A DNA stretch of 46,007 nucleotides from an uncultured Nitrosopumilaceae archaeon. Lineage in GTDB: Archaea > Thermoproteota > Nitrososphaeria > Nitrososphaerales > Nitrosopumilaceae. The notes below the pieces were generated by a model that saw nothing but the letters and a program-made list of their open reading frames with translations, was not told the origin of the DNA and did no database searches. Made by a program: the position numbers and the translations under genes. Shown here piece after piece: positions 25,135 through 32,866 of this stretch. The DNA lies in NCBI GenBank assembly GCA_937897875.1, contig CALCPD010000069.1, forward strand, positions 1 through 46,007. The letters run 5' to 3'. Numbering within the stretch: position 1 is the stretch's first letter; each line of letters opens with the position of its first letter.

Positions 25135-25314
25135 ATGAGTAAACAAAAATATTCAAAAGGTACAATATATGGAGATAAAAAAACAAAGTGGATTTGTGGT
25201 TGTTTTCAGACCACAGATAATTATTTTAAATTTTGTAACAAACATGATCAAACTTTAGAAAAAGCAATTCAAGCTCAAATTGATGAATTAGATATGACTT
25301 TGGTAATTGAATAA
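25135..25314 (+). CDS. 59-aa Cys/His small protein
   Basis: ATG at 25135 to TAA at 25312-25314. The 59-aa protein holds KWICGCFQTTDNYFKFCNKH: CxC followed by C and H, a likely zinc site, then an acidic helix (LEKAIQAQIDELDMTLVIE). Just under common length cut-offs, it fills the gap before the convergent pyrophosphatase gene. No family recognised. Confidence 0.7.
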   Translation: MSKQKYSKGTIYGDKKTKWICGCFQTTDNYFKFCNKHDQTLEKAIQAQIDELDMTLVIE

Positions 25315-25319
25315 AATAA

Positions 25320-27359
25320 TTAAATTGAAAGAATTGCAACAAATGCAGATACAAATACAATTGCAATAGTATTAAGTAATTTAATCACAGTGTTAAGGGC
25401 AGGTCCAGCAGTATCTTTGTAAGGATCTCCAATAATATCACCTACAACTGCAACTTTGTGAACTTCAGAACCTTTCTCACCATTCATTTCAACTAACTTC
25501 TTTGCATTATCCCATGCACCACCAGTGTTAGCTAAGTGATATGCTAATAGAATTCCAGTGACAACTGCACCCATTAATAATCCAGCTACTGCAGTAGGTC
25601 CCAATAAAATACCCAAGATAATTGGAGAAATGATTGCAACAATTGCTGGTTTCCATAGTTCTCTGATAGAAGCTACAGTTGCAATATCCACACATTTAGC
25701 ATAATCAGGTTTAGAAGTTCCTGCAAGAATTCCAGAATCAGCCTTAAATTGTCTTCTAACTTCATCTACCATCTTACCTGCAGCTCTAGAAACTCCATTG
25801 ATTAATTGGCCAGTAATAATAAATGGAATCAATCCACCAATTAATAATCCAACAATAATTGCAGGGTTTGTTAAACTATAATTTAATTCTAAAACACCTT
25901 CAAATACATGTGCAGCTTCAAATTGGAAAGCTTGTATCATAGCTAGTGCAGCTAATGCAGCACTAGCAATAGCGAATCCCTTAGTAACAGCCTTAGTTGT
26001 ATTTCCTACAGCATCAATTTCATCAGTGACTTTACGATTTTCTTCTCCCATTCCAGTCATTTCAACGATTCCACCTGCATTATCAGCAATTGGTCCAAAT
26101 GCATCAATACTCAAAACAATTCCTGCAAGACTTAACATAGCCATAGCAGTCAAGGAAGTTCCAAAAATACCATAAAGTACTGGGTCTGCACCTTCAGGAG
26201 CTGCAGATGAAGAGATAGAATATGAAATAATAATTGCAACAACTAATGCAATCATGAAGGGTCCGGTTGATTGCATTCCTTTGATAATTCCCATCAGTGT
26301 TAATGATGCATATCCCCATTTTGCAGAATCAGCAATTTCTTTTACTGGGCCTTTCTTGTAACTGGTATAGTTATCAGTAATTTTTTGAATAACAGGAACT
26401 AGTACAACACCAATAACAGTGGTTCCAAATAATGCATATGCAGTAGAAGACTGGTCAATAAATTGTGTAATAAACACATAGTTTAATGCAATTGCAATAG
26501 CAGCTGAAACATAAAATGAACGATTAAGAGGTTTCATAACATCAGTTACACCTTTTGAACCAACAATTAAAACACCAACAATGGATGCAATCATTCCAGA
26601 AGATCCAATTAAAATTGGATAAAGGAAAAAGTTTGGTGCGCCAATTAATGCTGCAATCAATAGTGCTGCAAGAATTGTAACAATATAAGATTCATAAACA
26701 TCAGAACCCATTCCTGCTGCATCTCCAACATTGTCACCAACATTATCTGCAATTGTAGCAGGATTTCGAGGATCATCTTCGGGAATATTTACTTCAACTT
26801 TACCCACCAAGTCAGCACCCATATCTGCAGCTTTAGTAAAGATACCGCCACCGATTCTAATGAATAATGCAATAAGACTAGCTCCAATTCCAACTCCTGC
26901 AATAGTAATTGGATCAGGATAAATTAAATACAAACCAGTGATTGCTAAAAGAGCCATTGCAGGTACTGCTAATCCAACAGTAGCTCCACCTCTAAAGGCC
27001 ATAGCAAATGTCTTACCAAGACCATCACCACTAAGATTTGCAGCTCTAACTGCTGCTTTTACTGTAATTTTTAATGAGATAATACCAGCAACTGCAGATA
27101 ATGCTGCACCCACTGCAAAAGCAATTCCATTTGATGGTTGCAAAAATGCTCCAATAATTACCGATAGTGCAATTGCAACAGGAATGATAATTTTCATTTC
27201 ACGTTTTAGAAATGCTGATGCACCTTCTTTAACAGCATTTGAAATATCCATCATTTCTTTAGTACCAGAAGGTTGTTTGGTAATCCAAACAACTAATCCA
27301 CCAGCTACTAAAAAGGAAACAATTCCACAGATAAACGGAAGAATTTCAGCAAAATCCAT
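25320..27359 (-). CDS. hppA: Membrane H+-translocating pyrophosphatase, K+-independent type
   Basis: Couples hydrolysis of pyrophosphate to proton pumping across the membrane. The 679-aa, about 16-helix protein shows the substrate-binding segment FTKAADMGADLVGKVE, the DDPRNPATIADNVGDNVGD acidic cluster, GSDVYESY, SIDAFGPIADNAGGI and the C-terminal DIIGDPYKDTAGPALN. The subtype residues read GNTTKAVTKGFA (Lys456, Thr459), the combination typical of potassium-independent proton pumps. It lets the cell recover energy from PPi made in biosynthesis. Transcribed alone from a leaderless-type promoter. Confidence 0.97.
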   Translation of the reverse strand: MDFAEILPFICGIVSFLVAGGLVVWITKQPSGTKEMMDISNAVKEGASAFLKREMKIIIPVAIALSVIIGAFLQPSNGIAFAVGAALSAVAGIISLKITVKAAVRAANLSGDGLGKTFAMAFRGGATVGLAVPAMALLAITGLYLIYPDPITIAGVGIGASLIALFIRIGGGIFTKAADMGADLVGKVEVNIPEDDPRNPATIADNVGDNVGDAAGMGSDVYESYIVTILAALLIAALIGAPNFFLYPILIGSSGMIASIVGVLIVGSKGVTDVMKPLNRSFYVSAAIAIALNYVFITQFIDQSSTAYALFGTTVIGVVLVPVIQKITDNYTSYKKGPVKEIADSAKWGYASLTLMGIIKGMQSTGPFMIALVVAIIISYSISSSAAPEGADPVLYGIFGTSLTAMAMLSLAGIVLSIDAFGPIADNAGGIVEMTGMGEENRKVTDEIDAVGNTTKAVTKGFAIASAALAALAMIQAFQFEAAHVFEGVLELNYSLTNPAIIVGLLIGGLIPFIITGQLINGVSRAAGKMVDEVRRQFKADSGILAGTSKPDYAKCVDIATVASIRELWKPAIVAIISPIILGILLGPTAVAGLLMGAVVTGILLAYHLANTGGAWDNAKKLVEMNGEKGSEVHKVAVVGDIIGDPYKDTAGPALNTVIKLLNTIAIVFVSAFVAILSI

Positions 27360-27381
27360 AGTTATATCCCATTTCCCATTT

Positions 27382-27391
27382 CTTATAAATA
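27382..27391 (-). promoter_or_regulatory. TATA box of the pyrophosphatase gene
   Basis: Minus strand reads TATTTATAAG centred about 28 bp before the ATG at 27359, fitting a leaderless mRNA. Between box and start lies a duplicated AAATGGGA-like stretch of unknown meaning. Confidence 0.5.
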
Positions 27392-27395
27392 TACA

Positions 27396-27773
27396 TCAAA
27401 AAGAAAGGATTTTACTTCTTTTCTTATATGGTGAAAAAGTTTTTCCACGAAGTCCTTGTCGCACTAATTTATTGAATCGTTTTCCATGTGCAAGATATGG
27501 AAATCTCATATGGATTAATTCATGAACAAGTGTATTTTCAAGTGTTTTTTCATCAGGAATTTTTCTAACATTTATGAAAACTAAATTATGTTGTAAATAA
27601 GATACACCGTAATATTTGTAAGCTGATGTACGACGACCTTCAGTCATTTCTCTAGGAGCATCAAGAACCTCTTTAGTAGATAATAAAATCACAGGTTCAG
27701 GAATAGAAAACCTCTGAGAATAAATTCCAACTTTTTCTAATATTTGTAATTTAAGATCAGGATCTAGTTTCAT
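27396..27773 (-). CDS. SprT/WLM-like zinc metalloprotein
   Basis: A 125-aa protein with HELIH (His84, Glu85, His88) and a third His at 96 in FPYLAHGKRFNKL, the HExxHx7H arrangement of SprT-like and related minimal gluzincin-type proteases. The rest is strand-rich with a basic end (GLRGKTFSPYKKRSKI). SprT domains act on DNA-protein crosslinks in eukaryotes; the archaeal role is unknown. It is separated from the genes upstream by a 218-bp gap with inverted repeats and a candidate sRNA. Confidence 0.82.
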   Translation of the reverse strand: MKLDPDLKLQILEKVGIYSQRFSIPEPVILLSTKEVLDAPREMTEGRRTSAYKYYGVSYLQHNLVFINVRKIPDEKTLENTLVHELIHMRFPYLAHGKRFNKLVRQGLRGKTFSPYKKRSKILSF

Positions 27774-27827
27774 AGTTATTTGTCAAGTAATCTATGTTTA
27801 TCTTGAAATGTCAATTGTTGTAAGCAA

Positions 27828-27890
27828 AGAGTCAACTTTTCGTTAACTCTTAAAAATAACCATTAACGAAAACTTACAAATTTCTGTAAG
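27828..27890. repeat. Cluster of three inverted repeats
   Basis: TTTTCGTTAA (27837-27846) and TTAACGAAAA (27863-27872) form a perfect 10-bp inverted repeat with a 16-bp spacer. A near-perfect AGAGTCAAC/GTTAACTCT (27828-27836 / 27842-27850, one mismatch) competes with it, and CTTACA/TGTAAG (27873-27878 / 27885-27890) follows directly. The cluster lies 55-117 bp upstream of the SprT-like gene. It may be an operator or a folded leader RNA; both strands could use it. Confidence 0.7.
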
Positions 27891-27931
27891 ATAGTTGGTT
27901 GATTTTGAATCTACAAAATTATGAATGAATA

Positions 27932-27988
27932 GGGTCAGAGGTTATGTGGGGTAATCACGAATCATACAGCCACCGTCTCATCACACCC
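27932..27988 (-). ncRNA. Candidate C/D box guide sRNA
   Basis: On the minus strand: GGGGT, box C GTGATGA (27978-27984), an 8-nt spacer, D'-like CTGT (27966-27969), C'-like GTGATTA (27952-27958), a 13-nt guide CCCCACATAACCT (27939-27951), box D CTGA (27935-27938) and CCC closing the terminal stem. Total 57 nt, the usual archaeal size. The D guide would direct 2'-O-methylation of a target uridine opposite the fifth guide base from box D. It begins 3 nt after the stop of the dephospho-CoA kinase gene, so it could be processed from that mRNA. D' is imperfect and its guide is short. Confidence 0.6.
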
Positions 27989-27991
27989 CAA

Positions 27992-28486
27992 TTACTTCAT
28001 CATATCAAGTAATGTTTGTGCTTTATTTCTAATTTCTGTAGTAATTTGTACTAAAACTAGTCCCTTATTGGGTTGACCATACAAAACAACTGAATTTTCT
28101 GGAGCATGTATACAAACAGGCAATACTAACAAATCTTCTTCACCATTTACAATCAAACGTACAGGAGAAGACATCTCAAATGCTTTTTTAATAATTTGAA
28201 TACTTTGTAAAGTAATTTCAGCTGCAGGATTATCTATTTTTAATTCAGATTCTTTTCCAATTTTAGGATAGTCTCGTTTTTGTCTTTTTTCAAAACCATC
28301 AATTATTTGTAATGACGGAATTATACCAAATTCAATCATCTTCTCAGTTGTTCTATCACCAACTGTAATGATGTAAGAATCATCTAAAAGGTATTTTTGA
28401 ATATTTTCTCGATTATCTTGACCAATTGGCAATAATAATCCTAAAGGAATTTTGAATTGTTCTCTTAGAGAATCAGGTAATTTCAA
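27992..28486 (-). CDS. GTP-dependent dephospho-CoA kinase (DUF359)
   Basis: Last step of archaeal coenzyme A synthesis. The 164-aa protein matches DUF359: PLGLLLPIGQDN near the start, YIITVGDRTTEKM, LQIIDGFEKR, the acidic motif NGEEDLLVLPVCIHAPENS and VVLYGQPNKGLVLVQI. The family was shown in Thermococcus to use GTP. The gene follows the Mrp ATPase gene with 11 bp between them, leftward, and is followed at once by the candidate C/D sRNA. Confidence 0.9.
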   Translation of the reverse strand: MKLPDSLREQFKIPLGLLLPIGQDNRENIQKYLLDDSYIITVGDRTTEKMIEFGIIPSLQIIDGFEKRQKRDYPKIGKESELKIDNPAAEITLQSIQIIKKAFEMSSPVRLIVNGEEDLLVLPVCIHAPENSVVLYGQPNKGLVLVQITTEIRNKAQTLLDMMK

Positions 28487-28497
28487 TATTATCAGAA

Positions 28498-29625
28498 TTA
28501 AGAAGAAGTATTCTCAGATGTAGGTGTATCGGTAGAATTTTCAGAATCATTTGCTTCAGATTCCATTTCTTCATGTAATCTAGATGCAATAATACTACAT
28601 TGGGCTGCAACATTTTTTGCACTAGACCTAAATGCATCAGCACTTGGAGAATTAGTGTCAGTACTCATGATAGGTTTTCCTAAATCAGAACCAGACATTA
28701 TGCCATAATTTAATGGGATTTCTCCTAAGAATGGAATTTTAAATTGTTCACTAATTTTCTTTGCACCACCATCACCAAAAATATAATGTTTATCATCACA
28801 ATTTGGACAGATGAAATGACTCATATTTTCTATCACGCCGATAATTGGAACATTTAATTTTTCAAACATTGAAACTGCTTTAACTGCAACATTACTTGCA
28901 ACATCTTGAGGAGTTGTAATAACAAGAATTCCAGTAATCGGAATTGTTTGTGCAAGTGTCAATGGAATATCACCAGTGCCAGGAGGTAAATCAACAATAA
29001 GATAATCTAATTCAGACCAATTAGTGTCAACTAAAAATTGTTTCAAGATTCCAGAGATAATTGGACCACGATAAATTGCAGCTTGATTTGATTGGTCCGC
29101 AAAAAAACCAAAAGACACAACTTTCAATCCATTGCAATCAGCTGGTTGAAGTTTGTTATCTTCAACTTCCATAGAACCATCTTTCATTCCCAACATCAAT
29201 GGAATGCTAGGTCCATAGATATCAGCATCAAGTAAACCAACTTTAGCTCCTGTTTGAGATAATGCCAAAGCTAAATTTAATGAAACAGTAGATTTACCAA
29301 CACCGCCCTTTCCACTAGCAACACCGATAATATTTTTCACGGTTGCCATTTGAGTATCAGCACCCAAATCACGACCATCCATTACTTTTGCAGTTACGTT
29401 CAAATCAAAATTCTTTAAGTCAGAAAGTTCAGCAATTACTTTTCTCACATCATCTTCAATTTCAACATTGAAGGGACATGCAGGGGTTGTTAATTCTAAA
29501 GTAAATTTAAGATCACCGTCATTAAGCTCTAAATCTTTAATCATACCCATTGAGACGATGTCTTTTTTCAAATCGGGATCAATGACAGTACTAAGTTTTT
29601 CAAGAACTTGATCAATTCCAACCAT
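28498..29625 (-). CDS. Mrp/NBP35-type Fe-S cluster carrier ATPase with MIP18 domain
   Basis: A 375-aa P-loop protein that holds and delivers iron-sulfur clusters. N-terminal DUF59/MIP18 domain (residues about 1-85; ELTTPACPFNVEIEDDV), then the Mrp ATPase domain with deviant Walker A GVASGKGGVGKST (about 101-113), LLDADIYGPSIP, DLPPGTGDIPLTLAQ and the bridging cysteines of HFICPNCDDKH. The C terminus is a Ser/Thr/Glu-rich tail. Leaderless-type promoter (ATTTAAAG at 29650-29657). Runs divergent to rpo7. Confidence 0.95.
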   Translation of the reverse strand: MVGIDQVLEKLSTVIDPDLKKDIVSMGMIKDLELNDGDLKFTLELTTPACPFNVEIEDDVRKVIAELSDLKNFDLNVTAKVMDGRDLGADTQMATVKNIIGVASGKGGVGKSTVSLNLALALSQTGAKVGLLDADIYGPSIPLMLGMKDGSMEVEDNKLQPADCNGLKVVSFGFFADQSNQAAIYRGPIISGILKQFLVDTNWSELDYLIVDLPPGTGDIPLTLAQTIPITGILVITTPQDVASNVAVKAVSMFEKLNVPIIGVIENMSHFICPNCDDKHYIFGDGGAKKISEQFKIPFLGEIPLNYGIMSGSDLGKPIMSTDTNSPSADAFRSSAKNVAAQCSIIASRLHEEMESEANDSENSTDTPTSENTSS

Positions 29626-29649
29626 TGCATGAAAAAATCAAGATACAAT

Positions 29650-29657
29650 ATTTAAAG
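29650..29657 (-). promoter_or_regulatory. TATA box of the Mrp ATPase gene
   Basis: The minus strand reads CTTTAAAT about 28 bp before the ATG at 29625, standard for a leaderless archaeal gene. Confidence 0.5.
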
Positions 29658-29741
29658 ATAAGTTAGATGTGGAAAAAAATTGTGTTTTTTTTGAAAAATC
29701 ATTAAAATCTTTGAAAATACAAGTCAAATCACCCAAAGATT

Positions 29742-29749
29742 CATAAATT
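29742..29749 (+). promoter_or_regulatory. TATA box of the rpo7-spt4 unit
   Basis: CATAAATT lies about 27 bp before the TTG start at 29773, supporting that unusual start codon and a leaderless mRNA. Confidence 0.45.
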
Positions 29750-29772
29750 GAAATTCAAGAAAAAGTAAACAG

Positions 29773-30366
29773 TTGTTTTCTATATCTACCCTAGTTGATG
29801 TCGTTAGGATTCCCCCAAGCTTATTTGGAACTACGCTCAAAAAGGCAGCAGTCAACATTCTCAAAGAAAAATACGAGAGTATGATTAATGCAGAATTAGG
29901 ATATATCATCATGATTTTAGATGCCAAAGTGGACGAAATGGGAAAAATGATTGCAGGAGACGGAGGAACATTCCATAAAGTACAATTTGAGGCACTTACA
30001 TTTTATCCAAAATTACAAGAAATTGTTCAAGGCGAAATTGTAGATATTACAGACTTTGGTGCATTTGTTAGAATTGGTCCAACTGATGCGTTATTACACT
30101 TATCACAAGTTATGGATGATTATCTAAAGAGTGATGTTAAGATGGGATTAATTTTGGCTAACCAAAGTGGTAGAACATTAAAAGTTGGTTCAACACTTCG
30201 TGCAAGAATTACTGCAGTGTCCTTAGGAAAAGCTGCAGCAATGGGTAAAATCGGAATTACTTGTAGACAACCATTCCTAGGTGCAGATGAATGGATTGAA
30301 GAAGAAATTAAAAAATCTGATGGTACAAGTGAACCAACAAAAGAAGCAAAAGTAGAGGCTAGTTAA
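29773..30366 (+). CDS. rpo7: RNA polymerase subunit Rpo7 (RpoE')
   Basis: Stalk subunit of archaeal RNA polymerase, partner of Rpo4, binding emerging RNA. The 197-aa protein has the N-terminal tip domain (VDVVRIPPSLFG, then AELGYIIMILDA) and a C-terminal S1/OB domain (GEIVDITDFGAFVRIGPTDALLHLSQVMDDY). TTG start, supported by the TATA spacing. The last 20 residues are a charged extension. Followed 1 bp later by spt4, the order conserved in archaea. Confidence 0.96.
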   Translation: MFSISTLVDVVRIPPSLFGTTLKKAAVNILKEKYESMINAELGYIIMILDAKVDEMGKMIAGDGGTFHKVQFEALTFYPKLQEIVQGEIVDITDFGAFVRIGPTDALLHLSQVMDDYLKSDVKMGLILANQSGRTLKVGSTLRARITAVSLGKAAAMGKIGITCRQPFLGADEWIEEEIKKSDGTSEPTKEAKVEAS

Positions 30367-30367
30367 A

Positions 30368-30556
30368 ATGGCTCGAGAAATGGCATGCAGAAAATGTAAA
30401 AGAGTAACAACAGAAAAAGTTTGCCCAGGTTGTAAATCATCAGACTTAACACCAGATTGGAATGGAGTTGTACTTGTAGTTGATCCAACTAATTCAGAAA
30501 TTTCAAAAACATTAGCAATTACTCAAAAAGGTAAGTACGCAATTAAAGTAACATAG
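30368..30556 (+). CDS. spt4: Transcription elongation factor Spt4 (RpoE'')
   Basis: Zinc-binding partner of Spt5 that keeps RNA polymerase processive. The 62-aa protein has Cys7/Cys10 (MACRKCKR) and Cys19/Cys22 (KVCPGCKS) as the zinc site and the LTPDWNGVVLVVDP core. Full length for archaeal Spt4; coupled to rpo7. Confidence 0.96.
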   Translation: MAREMACRKCKRVTTEKVCPGCKSSDLTPDWNGVVLVVDPTNSEISKTLAITQKGKYAIKVT

Positions 30557-30601
30557 AAAATTTCTAAATCTTTAAAATCACATTAACATTTAATCTTAGT
30601 A

Positions 30602-31417
30602 TTGTCATTTAATCCAAAAAAACAATTAGTACAATTTCTTGCAGAAGATATAGGTAAAGGAGATATTACAAGTGCTTTATTATCAAAAAAAATAATTTCA
30701 GTGAATATTATTTCAAGAGAAAAAGCCATTCTTGCAGGCTCAAAATATGCAAAAGAAATCTTTGCTCTAAAAGGATGCAAATCCAAAATTATAACTAAAG
30801 ATGGTGTAACAATCAAACCAAATCAAACAATCATGAAAGTTACAGGAAATGCAGATAAAATTTTGACATGTGAAAGAACCGCATTAAACATCATAACAAG
30901 AATGAGTGGAATTGCAACACAAACAAATGAACTTGTTAAAAAAATTCCAAAAAAAACAAAATTGTATGCAACAAGAAAAACAGCACCAGGACTAAGATAT
31001 TTTGATAAAGAAGCTGTAGAAATTGGAGGAGGTAAAAAACACAGATTGAGATTAGATGAAATGGTGATGATCAAAGATAATCATATTGCTGTAGAACAAT
31101 CATTATTATCATTAATTAAAAAAACCAAAAAAAAATATAAGAAATTTGAAGTGGAAGTTGAAAATACACAGGATGCGATTCTAGCTGCCCAAGAAGGAGC
31201 AACAATAATTATGCTAGATAATTTCTCACCTGCCCAAATTAATAAAACAATTAAAGTTCTTAAAAATAAAAAATTACGAAAAAAGGTTTTGTTGGAAGCA
31301 TCAGGTGGAATTACTTCAAAAAACATATCAAAATATGGTAAAACAGATGTAGACATCATATCTATAGGAAGTATAACTAATTCAGTAAAAGGAATCGATG
31401 TTAGTTTAGAAATTTAA
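30602..31417 (+). CDS. nadC: Quinolinate phosphoribosyltransferase
   Basis: Makes nicotinate mononucleotide from quinolinate and PRPP, third step of NAD synthesis. The 271-aa protein shows EDIGKGDITSALL, ERTALNIITRMSGIAT, ATRKTAPGLR, the KHRLRLDEMVMIKDNH substrate loop and, at the end, EASGGITSKNISKYG. TTG start. It stands 400 bp from nadA, opposite in direction, with a TPR gene between, and its stop overlaps that gene by 4 bp. Confidence 0.96.
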   Translation: MSFNPKKQLVQFLAEDIGKGDITSALLSKKIISVNIISREKAILAGSKYAKEIFALKGCKSKIITKDGVTIKPNQTIMKVTGNADKILTCERTALNIITRMSGIATQTNELVKKIPKKTKLYATRKTAPGLRYFDKEAVEIGGGKKHRLRLDEMVMIKDNHIAVEQSLLSLIKKTKKKYKKFEVEVENTQDAILAAQEGATIIMLDNFSPAQINKTIKVLKNKKLRKKVLLEASGGITSKNISKYGKTDVDIISIGSITNSVKGIDVSLEI

Positions 31418-31815
31418 GAATTCAATTCAGATATCAAATTTAATACAGATTTATTTTTTGGATCAAGGTTTTGAATTTTCTTACAACATTCAAGTGCTAT
31501 TGGATTTTCTTGTAATTTTTGATGAGAATATGCTTTTAAAAGTAAAACCTCAACATCAGAATCTCCAGTTTCAAGACACCTATCAAAAAAGGATAATGCA
31601 GTGCGATATCTATTTTTCAAATAATAAATCCCTCCAATCGTAAATAGAGCATCATGATTGTAAGGAACCTTTTCCAGGTAATCCAAGCCTAATTTTAGAG
31701 CTTCAGGGTATTTTTTTCCCTTTACAAGTTTTTTAAATTTTTTAAATTGATCAATATTTTTTTTGAATGCAATATCCTCAGGAGTTTTACTAAATAATCC
31801 AACCAAAACAATCAC
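31414..31815 (-). CDS. TPR-repeat protein
   Basis: A 133-aa helical protein with about three tetratricopeptide helix pairs (KYPEALKLGLDYLEKVPYNHD, ALFTIGGIYYLKNRYRTALS, EVLLLKAYSHQKLQENPIAL). TPRs act as protein-binding scaffolds. It starts 3 bp after the nadA stop, on the same strand, and is probably on the nadA transcript. A link to NAD metabolism is not shown. Confidence 0.85.
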   Translation of the reverse strand: MIVLVGLFSKTPEDIAFKKNIDQFKKFKKLVKGKKYPEALKLGLDYLEKVPYNHDALFTIGGIYYLKNRYRTALSFFDRCLETGDSDVEVLLLKAYSHQKLQENPIALECCKKIQNLDPKNKSVLNLISELNS

Positions 31816-31818
31816 AGA

Positions 31819-32775
31819 TTAACTAATTTCAAGCATTCTATCAATGGCTAAACGAGCTTTATCTGCAATTTTTTTAGGAACAGTGATAACATTTTTCTCA
31901 TTCATCAAAGTATCATATACTTTTTCAAGAGTTATCATTTTCATATATTGACATTCTGCTTTTTCAGATGCTGGAATGAATGTCTTAGTAGGATTTTCTT
32001 TTTTCATCCTATACAAAATTCCAGTTTCAGTTGCAACAACAAAATTCTTGGATTTAGATTTACTTACATGATTTAACATACCTTCAGTTGAAAGAATTGA
32101 AACGGTATTGTCATCATAACTACCATCAGCAACATCATACATCATAGGTGTTGTACAACTACATTCAGGATGAATAACAAATTCAGCATCTTTCATTGAT
32201 TTTAATTTTTTAGTTACATCTTCAGGGGTGATTCCTGCATGTACATGACATTCACCAGCCCAGATATGCATATTTTTCCTTCCAGTCATTTTTGCAACAT
32301 AAGAACCAAGAAACATGTCAGGTAAAAATAAAATTTCTTTATCTTCAGGAATTGCTTTTACAACATTTACTGCGTTAGATGAAGTACAGCAATAATCAAG
32401 TTCAGATTTAATTTCAGCAGTGGTATTGACATAACCAACAGAAATTGCATTTGGATGTTGTTTTTTCCAATTTCGTAATTCTTCAACAGTAATTGAGTCA
32501 GACAAAGAACAACCAGCTTCTAAAGAGGGCAAAAGAACTTTTTTTTCAGGGCTAATTATAGAAGCAGTTTCAGCCATAAAATGTACACCACAAAATAAAA
32601 TTGTTTTTTGAGGAACAGTTGCAGCCAATCTAGATAATCCAAGCGAATCACCAGTAAAATCAGCTATATCTTGTACATCAGGAATTTCATAATTATGAGC
32701 CAAAATTACCACGTCTTTTTCTTTTTTTAAACGCATAATCTCATTTTTTAGAAATGAAGTATCTTGAACTAACAT
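31819..32775 (-). CDS. nadA: Quinolinate synthase
   Basis: Condenses iminoaspartate with dihydroxyacetone phosphate on a [4Fe-4S] cluster to form quinolinate. The 318-aa protein shows VVILAHNYEIPDVQDIADF, GDSLGLSRLA, VHFMAETA, the cluster cysteines Cys89 (EAGCSLSD), one in AGECHVHAGI and one in HPECSCTT, plus SADEGMLNH-like ILSTEGMLNHV. A TTTAAAT-type box about 25 bp upstream fits a leaderless start. Works with NadX (supply of iminoaspartate) and NadC nearby. Confidence 0.96.
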   Translation of the reverse strand: MLVQDTSFLKNEIMRLKKEKDVVILAHNYEIPDVQDIADFTGDSLGLSRLAATVPQKTILFCGVHFMAETASIISPEKKVLLPSLEAGCSLSDSITVEELRNWKKQHPNAISVGYVNTTAEIKSELDYCCTSSNAVNVVKAIPEDKEILFLPDMFLGSYVAKMTGRKNMHIWAGECHVHAGITPEDVTKKLKSMKDAEFVIHPECSCTTPMMYDVADGSYDDNTVSILSTEGMLNHVSKSKSKNFVVATETGILYRMKKENPTKTFIPASEKAECQYMKMITLEKVYDTLMNEKNVITVPKKIADKARLAIDRMLEIS

Positions 32776-32850
32776 TATCGAAAAAAATTGAAGATGTGTA
32801 GATTTAAAGAATATGAATGAGTCTATATTCTTCTACAGAGTCTCTAAAGT

Positions 32851-32865
32851 TGGCAAGTTTTGCCA
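32851..32865 (-). terminator. Short hairpin just after nadX
   Basis: TGGCAA-GTT-TTGCCA (plus strand) is a perfect 6-bp stem with a 3-nt loop starting 1 bp past the nadX stop. TGCCAA at 32872-32877, inside the last codons, can pair with TTGGCA at 32850-32855 as an alternative. It may mark the end of nadX mRNA or protect its 3' end; no long T run follows. Confidence 0.35.
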
Positions 32866-32866
32866 T

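Noticed and set aside
26938-27525. 195-aa frame antisense to the pyrophosphatase gene
   Set aside because: Ala/Ile/Pro-rich mirror of a membrane protein, running on into the next gene; no family features.
32826-32850. GAGTCT-type repeats between nadA and nadX as an NAD-regulator site
   Set aside because: Half-sites are short and imperfect, and no matching regulator is encoded nearby.
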